The notes below the pieces were generated by a model that searched no databases, was not told the DNA's origin, and saw only the letters and a program-made list of their open reading frames with translations. A DNA stretch of 7,307 nucleotides from DASRJX01 sp035649235 (GTDB lineage Bacteria > Acidobacteriota > Polarisedimenticolia > Gp22-AA2): contig DASRJX010000004.1 of NCBI GenBank assembly GCA_035649235.1, positions 1 through 7,307 on the forward strand. Reading direction: 5' to 3'. Positions 5,594 to 7,307 of this stretch are shown here, in pieces. Made by a program: the position numbers and the translations under genes. The stretch's first letter is position 1, and each line of letters starts with the position of its first letter.

Positions 5594-6516
5594 TCGCGCA
5601 GCCCTCGCCCGGTCAGGCGCAGGAACAGGTCCTCCAGCGTGGCTGGGCGCACCGTGCAGCGCTCGGCATCGTGCCGCGCCGCGACCTCCGAGAAGACCGA
5701 CTGGCCGTCGTCGGTGTAGATGAACAGCCGGTCGCCGTGGCTCTCGACGGCCCAGCCGCCCTCCCGCGCCTGGTCGATCAGCCCAGGCGGGTAGCCCCAG
5801 ACCTCCACCACCTCCCTGCCGACGCGGCTGCGCACGAGATCCAGGGGCCGCCCCTCGACGAGGATCGCCCCTTTGTCCATGATCACCAGTCGATCGCAGA
5901 GGGTCTGCGCCTCGTCCATGTAGTGGGTCGTCAGGACGATCGTCTTCCCCTGCCGCCTCAGCTCCCGCACCCGATCCCAGACCAGATGCCGCGACTGCGG
6001 GTCGAGGCCGGTCGTCGGCTCGTCCAGGATCAGGAGCTCCGGATCGTTGATCAGTGCGCGGGCGATCACCAGGCGGCGCTTCAGCCCGCCGGAGAGGTCC
6101 CGGATGTTGTCGTCGCGGCGCTCCCAGAGTCCCATGAACTCCAGCAGGTGGCGCGCCCGCTCCGCGGCGCGGTCCTTCGGTATGCCGAAGTAGCGCGCGA
6201 AGACGATCAGGTTCCTGAGCACCGAGAAGTCGGGATCGAGGTTGTCCTCCTGCTGGCAGACGCCAAGGCGCGCCTTGATTTCCCGCGGGCGCTCCCGCAC
6301 GTCGAGGCCGAAGACCCGCAGCTCCCCCGATGTCAGGGGAGCGAAGCAGTAGATCATCTTCATGGTGGAGGTCTTGCCCGCGCCGTTCGGCCCGAGGAAG
6401 CCGAAGCACTCGCCGGCGCCGATGGCGAAGTCGATCCCGTCGACGGCGACGAAGTCGCCGTAGCGTTTGCGCAGGCTGCTCGCTGCGATGACCGGGCCGA
6501 TCAAGGGGACCCCCAT
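5590..6516 (-). CDS. ABC exporter ATPase, NodI/DrrA-like
   Basis: Predicted protein of 308 aa. The nucleotide-binding domain fills about 8-235: Walker A GPNGAGKT (42-49), Q-loop near Q88-Q89, signature LSGGL (141-145), Walker B LLILDE (161-166), D-loop GLDP (170-173) and H-loop H198 in TTHYMDEA. The Leu after LSGG, followed by KRR, is typical of the NodI/DrrA exporter ATPases rather than importers. A C-terminal extension (about 236-308) ends in a PATLEDLFLRLTGR segment, as is usual in this group. It powers the permease whose start codon overlaps its stop. ATG 6516 is the only reasonable start: the conserved domain begins about ten residues later. Its ribosome-binding site is poor, and a GC-rich inverted repeat lies directly against the ATG. 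The anti-sigma gene ends 31 bp upstream on the same strand. Substrate unknown. Confidence 0.95.
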   Translation of the reverse strand: MGVPLIGPVIAASSLRKRYGDFVAVDGIDFAIGAGECFGFLGPNGAGKTSTMKMIYCFAPLTSGELRVFGLDVRERPREIKARLGVCQQEDNLDPDFSVLRNLIVFARYFGIPKDRAAERARHLLEFMGLWERRDDNIRDLSGGLKRRLVIARALINDPELLILDEPTTGLDPQSRHLVWDRVRELRRQGKTIVLTTHYMDEAQTLCDRLVIMDKGAILVEGRPLDLVRSRVGREVVEVWGYPPGLIDQAREGGWAVESHGDRLFIYTDDGQSVFSEVAARHDAERCTVRPATLEDLFLRLTGRGLRE

Positions 6517-6529
6517 CCCGCCGGGCGGG
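6517..6529 (-). repeat. GC hairpin abutting the ATPase start codon
   Basis: CCCGCC (6517-6522) and GGCGGG (6524-6529) form a perfect 6-bp inverted repeat around one central base. In the mRNA this folds as at least a 5-bp GC stem ending on the base before ATG 6516, exactly where the ribosome-binding site should be. It could lower or regulate initiation, for example making it depend on translation of the anti-sigma gene upstream. No run of U follows, so it is not an intrinsic terminator. Confidence 0.35.
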
Positions 6530-6547
6530 CCCCGATCCTACACTCTC

Positions 6548-7307
6548 TCAGGAGGACGGTCCCGGGACGGCTCCGGCGAGGTGGATCGAGCCCGTGGGCT
6601 GCGGGGAGCCGCCGGCGGGCTCGTCGCTGACGGCGGCCAGGGCGACGACGTCGAGACCCGGGGGGAGGGGGACCTCGAGCGATCCCTCGCCGCTCGCATC
6701 CACGTCGAAGGTCCCCGCGGAGATTTTCTCCTGGGCCGGCGTGATGAACCACAGCTGGTACGTTCGCCCGGCGCCCGGGGAGCGCAGTGCGGCGGCGTAG
6801 AAATGCCAGGTCCGGCGCGATTGGTCCCAGAAGATGCGGCCCGCCGCCTGAGGCTGCTCTTTCGTGCCCGAGAGCGCGACCACCCGGACGGCCGGCGAGC
6901 GCAGGACGCGCAGCGTTTCCCCGGCGGACTGAACCGTTTCGTGCAGCCGCGCGATCTCGCGGTCCTGAGCGTCGAGTCGCACCCGGAGCGCCTGCCGGGA
7001 GCGCTCGAAGGAAGCCGAGAGGCCAAGGGCCGTGAGCAGAGCAGCGGCGATCGCCGCCAGGGCCGGGCGCCAGAGGCCCGCCCTCCAGGGTGCCGCCAGG
7101 GGTCTTTCCGTGGAGGCCCCCGGCTCGAGGCCGGCGGCCTGCCGGCGACGGGGCGAGGCGGCGACGCGGCGCAGGAGTTCTTCGCGGACGCTCGCCGGAG
7201 GACGCTCCGGGGCCAGGACGAACGGCAGGTGCCCGAGGACCGCCTCCGCCTCGGCGAGACCGCCGGCGCACCGGGGGCAACCCGAGGCGAGATGCGCGCC
7301 GATCGCG
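6548..7307 (-). CDS. Zinc-finger/RskA-type anti-sigma factor, 5' end outside window
   Basis: The frame is open from the right edge to a TGA at 6548; 252 residues are visible and the N-terminus is missing. They begin within an anti-sigma zinc finger: H5, C10 and C13 in AHLASGCPRC. A Pro/Ala/Arg-rich cytoplasmic linker with REELLRRV (41-48) leads to one membrane segment at about 79-99, then a likely coiled coil (about 101-130), then an RskA-like extracytoplasmic domain (about 135-250) with YQLWFI and, near the end, EPAGGSPQPTG, the hallmark of RskA C-termini. Such proteins hold an ECF sigma factor at the membrane and release it after regulated cleavage. The sigma gene is usually immediately upstream, here beyond the edge. 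An in-frame GTG at 6982 could be mistaken for the start, but it would remove the zinc finger and membrane segment, which are plainly coded upstream. Confidence 0.88.
   Translation of the reverse strand, partial: AIGAHLASGCPRCAGGLAEAEAVLGHLPFVLAPERPPASVREELLRRVAASPRRRQAAGLEPGASTERPLAAPWRAGLWRPALAAIAAALLTALGLSASFERSRQALRVRLDAQDREIARLHETVQSAGETLRVLRSPAVRVVALSGTKEQPQAAGRIFWDQSRRTWHFYAAALRSPGAGRTYQLWFITPAQEKISAGTFDVDASGEGSLEVPLPPGLDVVALAAVSDEPAGGSPQPTGSIHLAGAVPGPSS

Noticed and set aside
4829..6516. Naming the exporter genes nodI and nodJ
   Set aside because: The match is to the wider NodIJ/DrrAB family and no nodulation genes are present, so a specific symbol would overstate the evidence.
6535..6562. 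TAGGAT (6535-6540) with GGGACC upstream as a promoter for the ATPase gene
   Set aside because: The -10 matches only 4/6 and the -35 only 3/6, which is close to background. I prefer read-through from the anti-sigma gene.

Overview
The window is high-GC (about two thirds or more G+C by eye), densely coded bacterial DNA. A signal-peptide-bearing outer-membrane beta-barrel protein points to a diderm. The mix of an FHA-GGDEF protein, a zinc-finger/RskA anti-sigma factor and a Tat-exported M24 protein suits a soil or sediment lineage such as Acidobacteriota or a former deltaproteobacterial group. That assignment is a guess; no phylogenetic marker is present.

Layout, left to right. Positions 1-127 hold a good minus-strand promoter (85-114) and possibly the first 13 codons of a gene leaving the window. 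A minus-strand outer-membrane barrel gene (128-922) is divergent from a plus-strand Tat-exported M24/creatinase-fold gene (1028-2452); the two candidate promoters in the 105-bp gap share one -35 region. After a 144-bp gap with a candidate promoter and inverted repeats comes an FHA-GGDEF diguanylate cyclase (2597-3517). It converges, with a 15-bp gap, on a minus-strand LeuA/NifV-like DRE-TIM acyltransferase gene (3533-4768) that has its own strong promoter and appears to be leaderless. Upstream on the minus strand lie a NodJ-like ABC-2 permease (4829-5593) and its NodI-like ATPase (5590-6516), overlapping by 4 bp. An anti-sigma factor (6548 to the right edge, 5' end missing) precedes them.

How the genes work together: the ATPase and permease clearly form one two-gene exporter. 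It may be co-transcribed with the anti-sigma gene 31 bp upstream, whose ECF sigma partner would be expected beyond the right edge. The acyltransferase follows on the same strand but has a separate promoter. The FHA-GGDEF protein would couple threonine phosphorylation to cyclic-di-GMP synthesis. No functional link between the barrel and the M24 protein can be shown beyond their shared divergent promoter region.

There is no tRNA, rRNA, CRISPR array, insertion sequence or phage gene, and no gene-free stretch longer than 144 bp. The points most worth following are the non-canonical metal site of the exported M24 protein, the apparently leaderless GTG start of the acyltransferase, the structured leader and Thr-containing N-terminus of the FHA-GGDEF protein, and the shared divergent promoter. 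I see no clear evidence of a wholly new multi-gene system.
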